In this document: positions 10,367 through 17,746 of the stretch, piece after piece | Position numbering within the stretch: position 1 is the first letter of the stretch | How the letters are laid out: each line of letters starts with the position of its first letter | Source: Vibrio chagasii | Lineage (GTDB): Bacteria; Pseudomonadota; Gammaproteobacteria; Enterobacterales; Vibrionaceae | Reading direction: 5' to 3' | Length of the DNA stretch: 64,000 nucleotides | Assembly: GCF_024347355.1 (NCBI RefSeq) | Contig: NZ_AP025465.1 | Location: 2,914,001 to 2,978,000 of the forward strand | Notes under the pieces: generated by a model | Seen by the model: the letters and a program-made list of their open reading frames with translations, nothing else | What the model was told of the DNA's origin: nothing | Database searches by the model: none | Program-made: the position numbers and the translations under genes

Positions 10367-10391
10367 GCCCGTTTTAGACGGGCTTTTTTTT
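10367..10391 (+). terminator. Intrinsic terminator of the putative RNA, T-tract used as IS target
   Basis: Five-pair GC stem (GCCCG/CGGGC, extendable by T-A) with T8 at 10384-10391. The T-tract is the left copy of the target duplication of the adjacent insertion sequence. Confidence 0.85.
10384..10391. repeat. Left target-site duplication (T8)
   Basis: Eight T at 10384-10391 repeated at 11684-11691 on the other side of the IS. Because it is homopolymeric, the exact duplicated length is inferred from the family's usual 8 bp. Confidence 0.75.
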
Positions 10392-10423
10392 GGTTCATCG
10401 CGGATTAGCGGGAACTAAAAACA

Positions 10424-10485
10424 AAAACGGTAGTAAGTGATATGGTTTAGTCGCCAAACAAAAATCATACACAAACTACCGTTTT
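10424..10485 (+). promoter_or_regulatory. Hairpin occluding the transposase start
   Basis: AAAACGGTAGT at 10424-10434 is the exact complement of ACTACCGTTTT at 10475-10485. The second arm ends one base before the transposase ATG at 10487. A transcript entering the IS from outside would fold and hide the start, a known way for IS elements to resist activation by flanking promoters. The role is inferred. Confidence 0.65.
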
Positions 10486-10486
10486 C

Positions 10487-11680
10487 ATGCCGAATCATAC
10501 TTTCCTATCTTCATTCTGGGAAGGCTTTCAAGTCGTAAAGTCTCACCAGACAGCATCACTTATTACCCTGACTCTTGAACCGAACTCTGAGGCTAAGTGC
10601 CTTTGTGGTCTCGAGGCCGAGGCTATTCATGAGTATCAATGGCGTCATGTAAAAGAAGCCATGTTGCTCGGTGTTCCTGTTGTTCTTTCTGTTCAAACGC
10701 GAAGAATCAAGTGCCGTGAGTGTGGCATAAAAACAGAATCTCTATCTTGGTTGGAGCCTTATGCTCGTATAACGAAGCGCTTAAGAAGCTATATAGAACA
10801 ATTACTGCCTCTTCTTCCTATTAAGCATATCTCCCGGTTAACGAACGTTCATTGGCACACCATTAAAGAGATAGATAAATCCCGACTTAGAAAAGTGGTA
10901 CCGCCAGTGAAATGGGAGGAGCTAAGGCAACTCGTCATGGACGAGTTCGCCATCTTTAAAGGGCATCGATATGCCACGGTCATCGCTGACGCTAAGACAC
11001 ACCAAGTCATTTGGATAGGGTTAGGCCGAAGCCGTAAGGACATACGGCCGTTCTTCGAGCAACTAGGCAAGCATGGCAATAATATCGAAGCGGTCGCAAT
11101 GGACATGAATACGGCTTTTGATCTTGAAGTTAAAGCACACTGTCCGAACGCAAAAATCGTTTACGACTTATTCCATGTTGTTGCTAAGTTCGGTCGAGAG
11201 GTGATGGATAGAGTCAGAGTCGACCAAGCCAACAAACTCAAGCAAGATAAAAAAGCGAGGCAATGGATCAAGCGCTCACGCTGGGTGTTGCTAAAAAACA
11301 GGGGTAATTTGAATACACAGCAAAACAGCTATCTTACCGAAATATTGAATATCAATAAGGACTTAATGACCACTTATATACTCGGAGCACAACTCAAAGA
11401 GCTTTGGTATTGTGAATCAGAAGTACATGCTAAAGGGCTCTGGGAGGCGTGGTGGGCACAAGTACAAGAGAGTGGAATTAAGCCATTGAAAGAGTTCGCA
11501 CGAAAACTAAGGCCTTATCTTCACGGCATTATCGCATCTGCGAGTTATCCGCTTAACACCTGCACATTGGAAGGGATAAACAACAAGATAAAGCTAATCA
11601 AGCGAATGGGATATGGGTATCGAGATACAGACTACTTCTTCTTGAAGATAAAAGCGGCTTTCCCCGGAAAGCCGCGATGA
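10487..11680 (+). CDS. ISL3-family transposase
   Basis: DDE transposase of 397 residues. An N-terminal zinc-finger has C38/C40 and C76-x2-C79. A helix-turn-helix-like region follows at about 100-130. The catalytic triad is readable as D152 (VMDEFA), D206 (AMDMNTA) and E362 (LEGINNKIK). No stop or frameshift interrupts it. There is no clear Shine-Dalgarno, and the start is buried in a leader hairpin. The last eight codons lie inside the right inverted repeat and form a perfect hairpin (GCGGCTTTCC/GGAAAGCCGC, 11653-11674). Confidence 0.95.
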   Translation: MPNHTFLSSFWEGFQVVKSHQTASLITLTLEPNSEAKCLCGLEAEAIHEYQWRHVKEAMLLGVPVVLSVQTRRIKCRECGIKTESLSWLEPYARITKRLRSYIEQLLPLLPIKHISRLTNVHWHTIKEIDKSRLRKVVPPVKWEELRQLVMDEFAIFKGHRYATVIADAKTHQVIWIGLGRSRKDIRPFFEQLGKHGNNIEAVAMDMNTAFDLEVKAHCPNAKIVYDLFHVVAKFGREVMDRVRVDQANKLKQDKKARQWIKRSRWVLLKNRGNLNTQQNSYLTEILNINKDLMTTYILGAQLKELWYCESEVHAKGLWEAWWAQVQESGIKPLKEFARKLRPYLHGIIASASYPLNTCTLEGINNKIKLIKRMGYGYRDTDYFFLKIKAAFPGKPR

Positions 11681-11683
11681 ACC

Positions 11684-11691
11684 TTTTTTTT
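11684..11691. repeat. Right target-site duplication (T8)
   Basis: Eight T directly after the right inverted repeat, matching 10384-10391. Confidence 0.75.
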
Positions 11692-11836
11692 GTCTTAATT
11701 TTACAATTTGATTACACAAACAAAAAAATCCCGCCTATTCTTATAATTGTCACATTTAAGCTGCTTAATACCGAACAGGAAAGTTCACGGCAGTTCACTA
11801 CTCAGTATTATTTTGGGGAGGAGCTCACGGAAAAAT

Positions 11837-11878
11837 AGATATTTACTGTAGAAAGTGCTTAGAACAGCACAAATATCT
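11837..11878 (+). promoter_or_regulatory. Two-tier RNA hairpin upstream of the 68-aa gene
   Basis: AGATATTT (11837-11844) pairs perfectly with AAATATCT (11871-11878). Inside, GTGCT (11855-11859) pairs with AGCAC (11866-11870), stacking directly on the outer stem on the 3' side and leaving a 10-nt bulge on the 5' side. It lies about 100 bp before the next gene in a 290-bp non-coding leader. It may be a regulatory leader or part of a small RNA. I do not recognise it. Confidence 0.45.
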
Positions 11879-11980
11879 AATTAACGTCAACGCTACTGCA
11901 TATTACTCCATGCTTATCACAATTATTATCTCGGAGTTTTCTATAATGTGCAGGCTAGGTAAATATAAGGATAATTAAAA

Positions 11981-12187
11981 ATGAGACTGTTTAAGCGCTA
12001 TACACCGAGTATGATTGCTAAACATGTAAGTCGACTTTTCAAAGGACGAATCTACATTTACGGCGTAGGGAAATTTGAGTTCGATAACGGTAAGCTAGTG
12101 CTGCCAGACCGAGCAGAGAAACGCCACTTTGAAACAGTGAAAGAAATAAATAGTGAAATTATGAAGCTGCGCTGTGCTTACGCATAA
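11981..12187 (+). CDS. Small basic protein of unknown function (68 aa)
   Basis: Starts MRLFKRYTPSMIAKHV after an AAGGATAATT ribosome site and ends with its own terminator, so it looks like a real monocistronic gene. No signal peptide, membrane helix or metal motif. The N-terminal third is basic (about eight K/R in 24 residues); the middle reads IYIYGVGKFEFDNGKLVLP, probably a beta hairpin, and the end is helical. This resembles short conserved Vibrio hypothetical proteins found near ubiH/ygfZ, but I cannot name a family. Now separated from its old upstream neighbour by the IS. Confidence 0.75.
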   Translation: MRLFKRYTPSMIAKHVSRLFKGRIYIYGVGKFEFDNGKLVLPDRAEKRHFETVKEINSEIMKLRCAYA

Positions 12188-12210
12188 TCAAATTATCTAG
12201 AGAATTCAAA

Positions 12211-12246
12211 ACAAAAAGGGTTGGCTAACGCCAACCCTTTTTTCGT
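12211..12246. terminator. Bidirectional terminator between the 68-aa gene and ubiI
   Basis: AGGGTTGGC - TAAC - GCCAACCCT flanked by A5 on the left and T6 on the right, so it can stop transcripts of both converging genes. Confidence 0.9.
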
Positions 12247-12295
12247 ACCAATGATTCGAACGAAACTTTGGTGCGAAACATTGGAAACAAAGTCA

Positions 12296-13519
12296 TTATC
12301 GATGAATCACAGGGGGCTTCGCTAAGTCAGGAAGGTTACCCGCAAGTCCTAAAGCTCGCTTCATGATTTCATCTTTCGCACCAGGTAATTGACCTGCGAG
12401 CTTCATACCGATACCACGAATCAGCTTCTTCGCCGGATTATCGCCTTCAAATAGGTCTTTAAAGCCCTGCATCGATGCAATCATCTTCGCGGCTTCTGCT
12501 TTTCTCCAACGCTCATAACCACGTAAGTTACGCTTGGTACCAATGTCCTCGCCCGCAGCCCAGAGCTTTAACAGCTCTTGTGCTAGGCTGGCAGCATCTA
12601 ACAAGCCAAGGTTAACGCCCTGCCCTGCAAGCGGGTGAATGGTATGCGCGGCATCCCCCACCAAAGCCACACGCTCTACTGCGAAGTCTCTCGCATATCG
12701 CATGCGCAGCGGGAACGCAAAACGTTCTCCAACCACTTCACACAAGCCTAGTTTAGAGTCGAATTCAGCTGTTAGCTGTTTATTAAACTCCGCATCCGAC
12801 ATAGATACGAGCTTCTCGGCACGATTCGGCTCAGTCGACCAAACGATAGAGCTCATGTTACTCGGCTGCATTGGTAAAAATGCCAATGGGCCTTGTGGTG
12901 TAAATATTTGACGAGCCACACTATGGTGCGTTTCTGCAGTTTTAACGTTCGCAACAATTGCACTGTGTCCGTAGTCCCAATGTGTTAGAGGGATATCTTG
13001 CTGCTTGCGAACCCAAGAATTAGCACCATCTGCACCAACGACAAGCTTAGCCGTCAGTGCTTGACCATTGTCTAAAGTCAGCCACGCTTCGCTTTCACCA
13101 ATTGCCATTGTTTTGCACGTCGCTGGCATGTAGAGACTGACGTTTTCTTGCTTTTTAACCTGTTCAAGCAACGCCAATTGAATCACACGATTCTCAACAA
13201 TATGACCTAAATTAGGCTGCGCTAAACGCGTTGAGTCAAATTCAATACGAGCGAAGCTATCTTGTTCCCACACTTCCATCGCTTGATAAGGGGCTGCACG
13301 TCTTTGCTCAATTCCCTGCCACGCACCTAGATTACGCAAAATCACTTCACTAGAACGGCTCAATGCAGAAACACGTACGTCAGGCAGTTCATTAAGCCCT
13401 TCGCTTGGTGCCTTGCCTTCAATTACAGCCACTCTCAGATCACTGTCTTTCAAAGCCGCTGCAAGGGCTAAGCCAACCATACCTCCACCAACAATTGCGA
13501 TATCAACACTTTGCATCAT
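12296..13519 (-). CDS. ubiI: 2-octaprenylphenol hydroxylase UbiI (VisC family)
   Basis: FAD monooxygenase of 407 residues for C5 hydroxylation in ubiquinone synthesis. The N-terminal FAD motif is IVGGGMVGLALAAAL at about 7-21. The second FAD motif is VGDAAHTIHPLAGQGVNLG at about 283-301. The RVSALSRSSEVILRNLGAW segment separates it from UbiH. It lies 12 bp downstream of ubiH on the minus strand, so they are cotranscribed. Starts MMQS; either Met is possible. Confidence 0.93.
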   Translation of the reverse strand: MMQSVDIAIVGGGMVGLALAAALKDSDLRVAVIEGKAPSEGLNELPDVRVSALSRSSEVILRNLGAWQGIEQRRAAPYQAMEVWEQDSFARIEFDSTRLAQPNLGHIVENRVIQLALLEQVKKQENVSLYMPATCKTMAIGESEAWLTLDNGQALTAKLVVGADGANSWVRKQQDIPLTHWDYGHSAIVANVKTAETHHSVARQIFTPQGPLAFLPMQPSNMSSIVWSTEPNRAEKLVSMSDAEFNKQLTAEFDSKLGLCEVVGERFAFPLRMRYARDFAVERVALVGDAAHTIHPLAGQGVNLGLLDAASLAQELLKLWAAGEDIGTKRNLRGYERWRKAEAAKMIASMQGFKDLFEGDNPAKKLIRGIGMKLAGQLPGAKDEIMKRALGLAGNLPDLAKPPVIHR

Positions 13520-13531
13520 TATTTATCTACC

Positions 13532-14713
13532 TTATCTTTCTACTAGGCCAAGCGTATGACGCAAAAGTGGACCTTTAAGTGGTGGAAGGTTATCCATAAC
13601 AGCTAACCCAAGGTTTCGCCCGATACGAGCGGTTAAAAAATCATTTGAGAACAGGTGTACTAGGCTCGATGTCAGTGTAATCGTCGCCCCTCTGTCCTGT
13701 TCTCTACGTTTTCTAAAGTTAACAAGACCAGTGTATCGACCAACATCATCCAACTGAGTACACAACTCTTCGGCTAAAGAAGCCACATCACGAATACCAA
13801 GGTTAAAGCCCTGACCCGCGATCGGATGAAGAGTTTGAGCGGCATTGCCGACAATCGCAAATCGATGAGAGATATTTTGCTGACGATGACGAAGAATCAG
13901 AGGATAGCTCGCACGCTTACCCACCTTATCTAAACGGCCTAATCGCCAACCAAAATCATTCTGCAGCTGTTCAAGGAACTGGCTGTCGTTTAAAGCCATG
14001 ACTTTATCAGCTTGTTCTGGCGGTAAGCACCATACTAGCGATAGACGGTTGTCCGTCATTGGTAATAAAGCAACTGGCCCATGATGGGTAAAACGCTCAA
14101 AGGCACGACCTTGATGCGGCTCGCTCGCCACAATGTTGGCAATGACAGCCACTTGCTCAAAGTCATGCTCGCTCAACGAAATATTCAGTTGTTGGCAGCA
14201 GGTAGAGATCGCTCCGTCAGCTGCAACCAACAACTTAGTTGTAATGGTTTGCCCGCTATTAAGGTCAATGGTCGTCAGTAAATCACTACGCTCAATTTTC
14301 GCTACTGAGTCAGGGCACAGCATCGTAATTGCCTCTTCTGACTCCAGCTTTTGCTGATAGATTCGACCGACATCCGCCAACTCGACCACATAACCAAGCG
14401 CATCAACCGCAAGATCTTCGCTGTAGATATCAGTCATTCCTGCATGCCCACGATCCGAGACATGAATATCTTTAATCGGGGTTGCAACTGGAGCGATCGA
14501 TTGCCACAACTGCAATGAATCAAGGATCTGCACTGTGCCATAAGACAAAGCAATAGAACGAGAATCAAACCCAGGATGAGCTTGATGATCAACCTGATAA
14601 GGTTCCACTACCGCAATCGATAGCGAGCCTTGGCTTAGGTGATTCAAGGCAAGCGCCAAAGTCGCCCCTGCCATCGCACCACCAGCAATTACAACATCAT
14701 ACTGAGCCATCAT
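13532..14713 (-). CDS. ubiH: 2-octaprenyl-6-methoxyphenol hydroxylase UbiH
   Basis: FAD monooxygenase of 393 residues for C1 hydroxylation in ubiquinone synthesis. The FAD motif is VIAGGAMAGATLALAL near the start. FDSRSIALSYGT is the UbiH-type substrate/FAD loop. The C-terminal motif reads VGNAAQTLHPIAGQGFNLG, with the GN...Q variant typical of UbiH rather than GDAAH of UbiI. It sits 20 bp after ygfB. In E. coli pepP lies between these two; it is absent here. Confidence 0.94.
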   Translation of the reverse strand: MMAQYDVVIAGGAMAGATLALALNHLSQGSLSIAVVEPYQVDHQAHPGFDSRSIALSYGTVQILDSLQLWQSIAPVATPIKDIHVSDRGHAGMTDIYSEDLAVDALGYVVELADVGRIYQQKLESEEAITMLCPDSVAKIERSDLLTTIDLNSGQTITTKLLVAADGAISTCCQQLNISLSEHDFEQVAVIANIVASEPHQGRAFERFTHHGPVALLPMTDNRLSLVWCLPPEQADKVMALNDSQFLEQLQNDFGWRLGRLDKVGKRASYPLILRHRQQNISHRFAIVGNAAQTLHPIAGQGFNLGIRDVASLAEELCTQLDDVGRYTGLVNFRKRREQDRGATITLTSSLVHLFSNDFLTARIGRNLGLAVMDNLPPLKGPLLRHTLGLVER

Positions 14714-14733
14714 AACCTCAAACTGGCAAACGA

Positions 14734-15309
14734 TTAGTGAATGGTTGGAACTACATCTTCAGATGGGCGAGCACCAAACTCAGCATGAATAGTTAATGCA
14801 CACGCTTTTACGTGCTCAATAACGTGCTCTAGAAGTTGCGCCTGCTCTTCCAGATCATCATCTTCATCAATGCCTAGCTTTGCCATCTCTTCAAGATCAG
14901 CCAGCGCTTCTTTAGTGCCTTCCGACGCCTTATTTAACTGAGCGCCAACGAGCCCTAAACCAGAGATAAAGTGGTTGATCCAATCAGACACACCGTCAGC
15001 TAAATCAAATAGGCTCGCACTTGCGTCTTCATCAGGCAGTAGCATAGACAATTCCATGCCTGAACCCGTAATCTCACTAGTGGTTACTTTCAATGTCGCT
15101 TCCGCTAACGTTAATGCGCGATCCGGCCAACCCATACCTTCGTTGGTGTAATCAAAGATCAGTGGTTGCCAGCTCTTATCTACTAGGCTTAAGCCTCCGC
15201 TTAACATACCCGTTAATAAGCCATGCATCTCAGCAGGGGTTACGGCTAGACTTGCCGATTGAAGTTCAGTCGCAACCGTTAGGTAGTCAGGTAAAGTAGT
15301 TTCGCTCAT
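14734..15309 (-). CDS. ygfB: YgfB/UPF0149 (YecA-like) protein
   Basis: Cytosolic all-helical protein of 191 residues. The family lacks a firmly established role; in Pseudomonas a homologue modulates alginate and AmpDh3/beta-lactamase regulation. The typical pattern [14 protein letters not shown] is at about 22-35 and the C-terminus is acidic ([18 protein letters not shown]). First gene of the ygfB-ubiH-ubiI unit and divergent from zapA. Confidence 0.9.
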   Translation of the reverse strand: MSETTLPDYLTVATELQSASLAVTPAEMHGLLTGMLSGGLSLVDKSWQPLIFDYTNEGMGWPDRALTLAEATLKVTTSEITGSGMELSMLLPDEDASASLFDLADGVSDWINHFISGLGLVGAQLNKASEGTKEALADLEEMAKLGIDEDDDLEEQAQLLEHVIEHVKACALTIHAEFGARPSEDVVPTIH

Positions 15310-15616
15310 CAGATAGCTCGCTCAGTTATTCTTTATATCGATAGTATAATCGTACCACTTCACCCCAATTCTGGTAAGCATCGATCCCTAGCAATTGAAG
15401 GATGACTGACTACCAATTGTTCAATTTGCTGAATTACTGTGTGCTCAAGCTCTCATTTACAAACAGTCACTCTGAAAAGCTTGAATCTTAATAGCGGTTT
15501 ACCTATAGTTTCTCCCTCAGAGGAGATTGCTTCCTCATCGGTACTTGCACTTTTGGTTTCAAGAAAATAACGAAGCGCAACAGCCTTAAAATAGCGCGTT
15601 AAAGAGTTCATCCATC
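15310..15616. other. Intergenic region, divergent promoters of ygfB and zapA
   Basis: 307 bp without an ORF. A small palindrome TCTCC-CTCAGA-GGAGA lies near 15512-15530, and CAATTG repeats flank 15393-15419. No clear -10/-35 pair can be singled out. Nothing else was seen. Confidence 0.5.
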
Positions 15617-15925
15617 ATGAGTAATCAAGCGGTAGACGTTGAAATATTAGGAAAACTGACTCGAGTAAATTGTCCAGCAGGGCAAGAGGAGTCATTGATT
15701 GCAGCGGCGGCCGATCTTGATAATCGATTGAAAGAGATGGCTGAACGTACTAAGGTAACCAATGAAGTGAAGCTGCTGACTATCGCAGCTCTGAACATTT
15801 GCTATGAATTACAAACCAAGAAGTTTGAAGCAAATGACGAACAAAACGCACTGACCGAGCGAATGGAGCAGCTCACAACATCGCTTTCAGATGTTCTCAG
15901 TAAGGTTAAGCACGGACAGCAATAG
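15617..15925 (+). CDS. zapA: Cell division protein ZapA
   Basis: Z-ring-associated protein of 102 residues that crosslinks FtsZ filaments. The N-terminal dimerisation head (MSNQAVDVEILGKLTRVNCPAGQEESL) is followed by a long C-terminal coiled coil from about residue 60. It is followed within about 12 bp by 6S RNA and then ygfA, the conserved gammaproteobacterial zapA-ssrS-ygfA cluster. Confidence 0.96.
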   Translation: MSNQAVDVEILGKLTRVNCPAGQEESLIAAAADLDNRLKEMAERTKVTNEVKLLTIAALNICYELQTKKFEANDEQNALTERMEQLTTSLSDVLSKVKHGQQ

Positions 15926-15937
15926 CGTACACAAAAT

Positions 15938-16120
15938 TTACCCTGGAGTGTTTGTCAGAGGATTCACGTCCCCGAGCCGATAAGCAATCCCTAAGGGTTA
16001 GTACTTGAGTGCTATTGAGCATGCTCGGCCCGACCGAGAAGCCTACGGTAATCATTGCTGATCCGCCTTGAACTCGCTGGTTCAAGGGCCATCTATTCTC
16101 AACGGCACTTTGGGGTATCC
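15938..16120 (+). ncRNA. ssrS: 6S RNA
   Basis: Global RNA that binds sigma-70 RNA polymerase holoenzyme in stationary phase. The closing stem pairs TACCCTGGAGTG at the 5' end with CACTTTGGGGTA at the 3' end. The conserved central bubble flanks are present: GTCCCCGAGCCGATAA and GAGCATGCTCGG, then CCGAGAAGCC. About 183 nt, the usual size. It lies between zapA and ygfA as in E. coli; ends are estimated from the terminal stem. Confidence 0.95.
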
Positions 16121-16126
16121 CTTCTT

Positions 16127-16726
16127 ATGAAGACGCTCACACGCAGCGAATTTCGCAAACAGATCCGCATCAAACGCAACTCCCTATCTAACGAACAACA
16201 AACTCAATCCGGCATAGACCTAGTTAAGCAGTGCGCTCAACTTGATGACATTCAGTCTGCCCAACATATCGCACTTTATATCTCTATCGACGGTGAACTT
16301 GATACCCAACCTTTAATCGAGTGGTTATGGGCGCAAGGTAAGCAGACCTATTTACCTGTATTGCACCCCTTCTCTGACGGGCATCTGTTGTTTTTGCACT
16401 ATTCTCCGACAACCCCAACGGTATTAAATAAATACGGCATCGTTGAACCCCAGCTTAATCAAACGTTGGTGAAACCTTGTCATCAACTCGACCTCATTCT
16501 TACCCCGCTGGTTGGTTTTGACTCTCATGGTCATCGGTTAGGCATGGGTGGTGGCTATTACGATCGTACTCTGGCGAAATGGTTCGAGACAGGACAAGGG
16601 GCAACACCAATTGGTTTGGCTCACGATTGCCAACAGGTCGATACCCTACCAATTGAAGAGTGGGATGTTCCGTTACCTAAAATCGTGACTCCAAGTAAAA
16701 CTTGGCAATGGGAAAACAACCGTTAA
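16127..16726 (+). CDS. ygfA: 5-formyltetrahydrofolate cyclo-ligase
   Basis: ATP-dependent enzyme converting 5-formyl-THF to 5,10-methenyl-THF, 199 residues from the ATG at 16127 (MKTLTRSEFRKQIRIKR). An upstream in-frame ATG lies inside 6S RNA and is rejected. The diagnostic motif GMGGGYYDR is near residue 145, and LTPLVGFDSHGHRLG precedes it. The gene follows 6S RNA by a few bases and is probably expressed from the same long precursor. Confidence 0.95.
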   Translation: MKTLTRSEFRKQIRIKRNSLSNEQQTQSGIDLVKQCAQLDDIQSAQHIALYISIDGELDTQPLIEWLWAQGKQTYLPVLHPFSDGHLLFLHYSPTTPTVLNKYGIVEPQLNQTLVKPCHQLDLILTPLVGFDSHGHRLGMGGGYYDRTLAKWFETGQGATPIGLAHDCQQVDTLPIEEWDVPLPKIVTPSKTWQWENNR

Positions 16727-16827
16727 AGCGCTATAATCGCGCCGCAAACGTTAACCTCGATACTCAAACGTTAACTTAATACGCGAAAGACTAATTCAAA
16801 GCGCAAGATCTTATTCAGGAGAATGGC

Positions 16828-17484
16828 ATGACTCAAGATGAAATGAAAAAAGCAGCTGGTTGGGCAGCACTTAAATATGTTGAAGAAGGCAGCATTGTAG
16901 GTGTTGGTACTGGCTCTACAGTAAATCACTTCATCGACGCACTAGGCACAATGAAAGACAAAATCAAAGGTGCAGTTTCAAGCTCTGTTGCTTCAACGCA
17001 ACGCCTAGAAGAGCTAGAGATCAAAGTGTATGAGTGTAATGATGTTGCTAAGTTAGACATCTATGTTGATGGCGCCGACGAGATCAACCCATCTCGCGAC
17101 ATGATCAAGGGCGGCGGTGCAGCTCTAACTCGTGAAAAAATCGTAGCGGCTATCTCTGATAAATTTGTATGTATAGTTGATGGCACGAAAGCTGTTGATG
17201 TACTGGGTAAATTCCCTCTACCGGTAGAAGTTATCCCAATGGCGCGTTCATACGTTGCGCGTGAGCTAGTTAAGCTTGGTGGTGACCCGGTTTACCGTGA
17301 AGGTTGTACAACGGATAACGGCAACGTGATCCTAGATGTTTACGGCATGGCGATTGAAAACCCGAAACAACTAGAAGATATCATCAATGGTATCGCTGGT
17401 GTGGTAACGGTTGGCCTATTCGCACACCGTGGCGCAGACGTGGTTATTACAGGTACACCTGAAGGTGCAAAAATCGAAGAATAA
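16828..17484 (+). CDS. rpiA: Ribose-5-phosphate isomerase A
   Basis: Interconverts ribose-5-phosphate and ribulose-5-phosphate in the pentose phosphate pathway; 218 residues. Active-site motifs are [11 protein letters not shown] near 26-36, DGADEIN at about 81-87 and [12 protein letters not shown] at about 94-105. A strong AGGAG precedes the ATG. It ends at its own terminator before serA. Confidence 0.97.
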   Translation: MTQDEMKKAAGWAALKYVEEGSIVGVGTGSTVNHFIDALGTMKDKIKGAVSSSVASTQRLEELEIKVYECNDVAKLDIYVDGADEINPSRDMIKGGGAALTREKIVAAISDKFVCIVDGTKAVDVLGKFPLPVEVIPMARSYVARELVKLGGDPVYREGCTTDNGNVILDVYGMAIENPKQLEDIINGIAGVVTVGLFAHRGADVVITGTPEGAKIEE

Positions 17485-17523
17485 ATAATAGAAGATTGAG
17501 TTTTTCTGTTACTTCATTACATA

Positions 17524-17550
17524 CGGTGCCTAAGGGCGCCGTTTTTTTTT
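17524..17550 (+). terminator. Intrinsic terminator of rpiA
   Basis: CGGTGCC - TAAG - GGCGCCG followed by nine T. Confidence 0.92.
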
Positions 17551-17746
17551 GCTTTGTACCTGTAAAATTATGTCTTATTCCGTAATTTTCTTACCCAAAA
17601 CATTTTTTTTTTGTTACTTTATTGTTCAGAAGACGCACAGGGAAAACGTTTGTCTCCTAACAAAGTGGTGAATTTGTTCCCCTTTCAGCCATTTTGTAGC
17701 ACGTGCGCCGCATTTGCCCAACCTTTCCATTTTAAGGACGAGAACA

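Larger units (their letters stand above)
10255..10391 (+). ncRNA. Putative structured RNA with intrinsic terminator (undescribed)
   Basis: A non-coding stretch after the deacylase gene ends in a textbook terminator: GCCCG at 10367-10371, CGGGC at 10379-10383, then eight T. Upstream, the strand GTGGATTTACTGA (10272-10284) can pair with either of two downstream strands: TCAGTA...AATCCAC (10301-10319, 6-nt bulge) or TCAGTATCCAC (10329-10339, 2-nt bulge). That suggests two alternative folds. CTAG-CCC-CTAG forms a further small palindrome in the first loop. I see no ORF here. It could be a trans-acting sRNA or a remnant leader; it does not match sRNA families I know. The 5' end is a guess. Confidence 0.55.
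10392..11683 (+). mobile_element. ISL3-family insertion sequence, complete
   Basis: Element of about 1.29 kb. The left end GGTTCATCGCGG (10392-10403) is matched by the inverted right end CCGCGATGAACC (11672-11683), with weaker homology continuing inward. It is flanked on both sides by TTTTTTTT (10384-10391 and 11684-11691), an 8-bp duplication as expected for ISL3. One intact transposase fills it. The perfect duplication and intact ORF indicate a recent insertion that may still be active. Confidence 0.92.
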
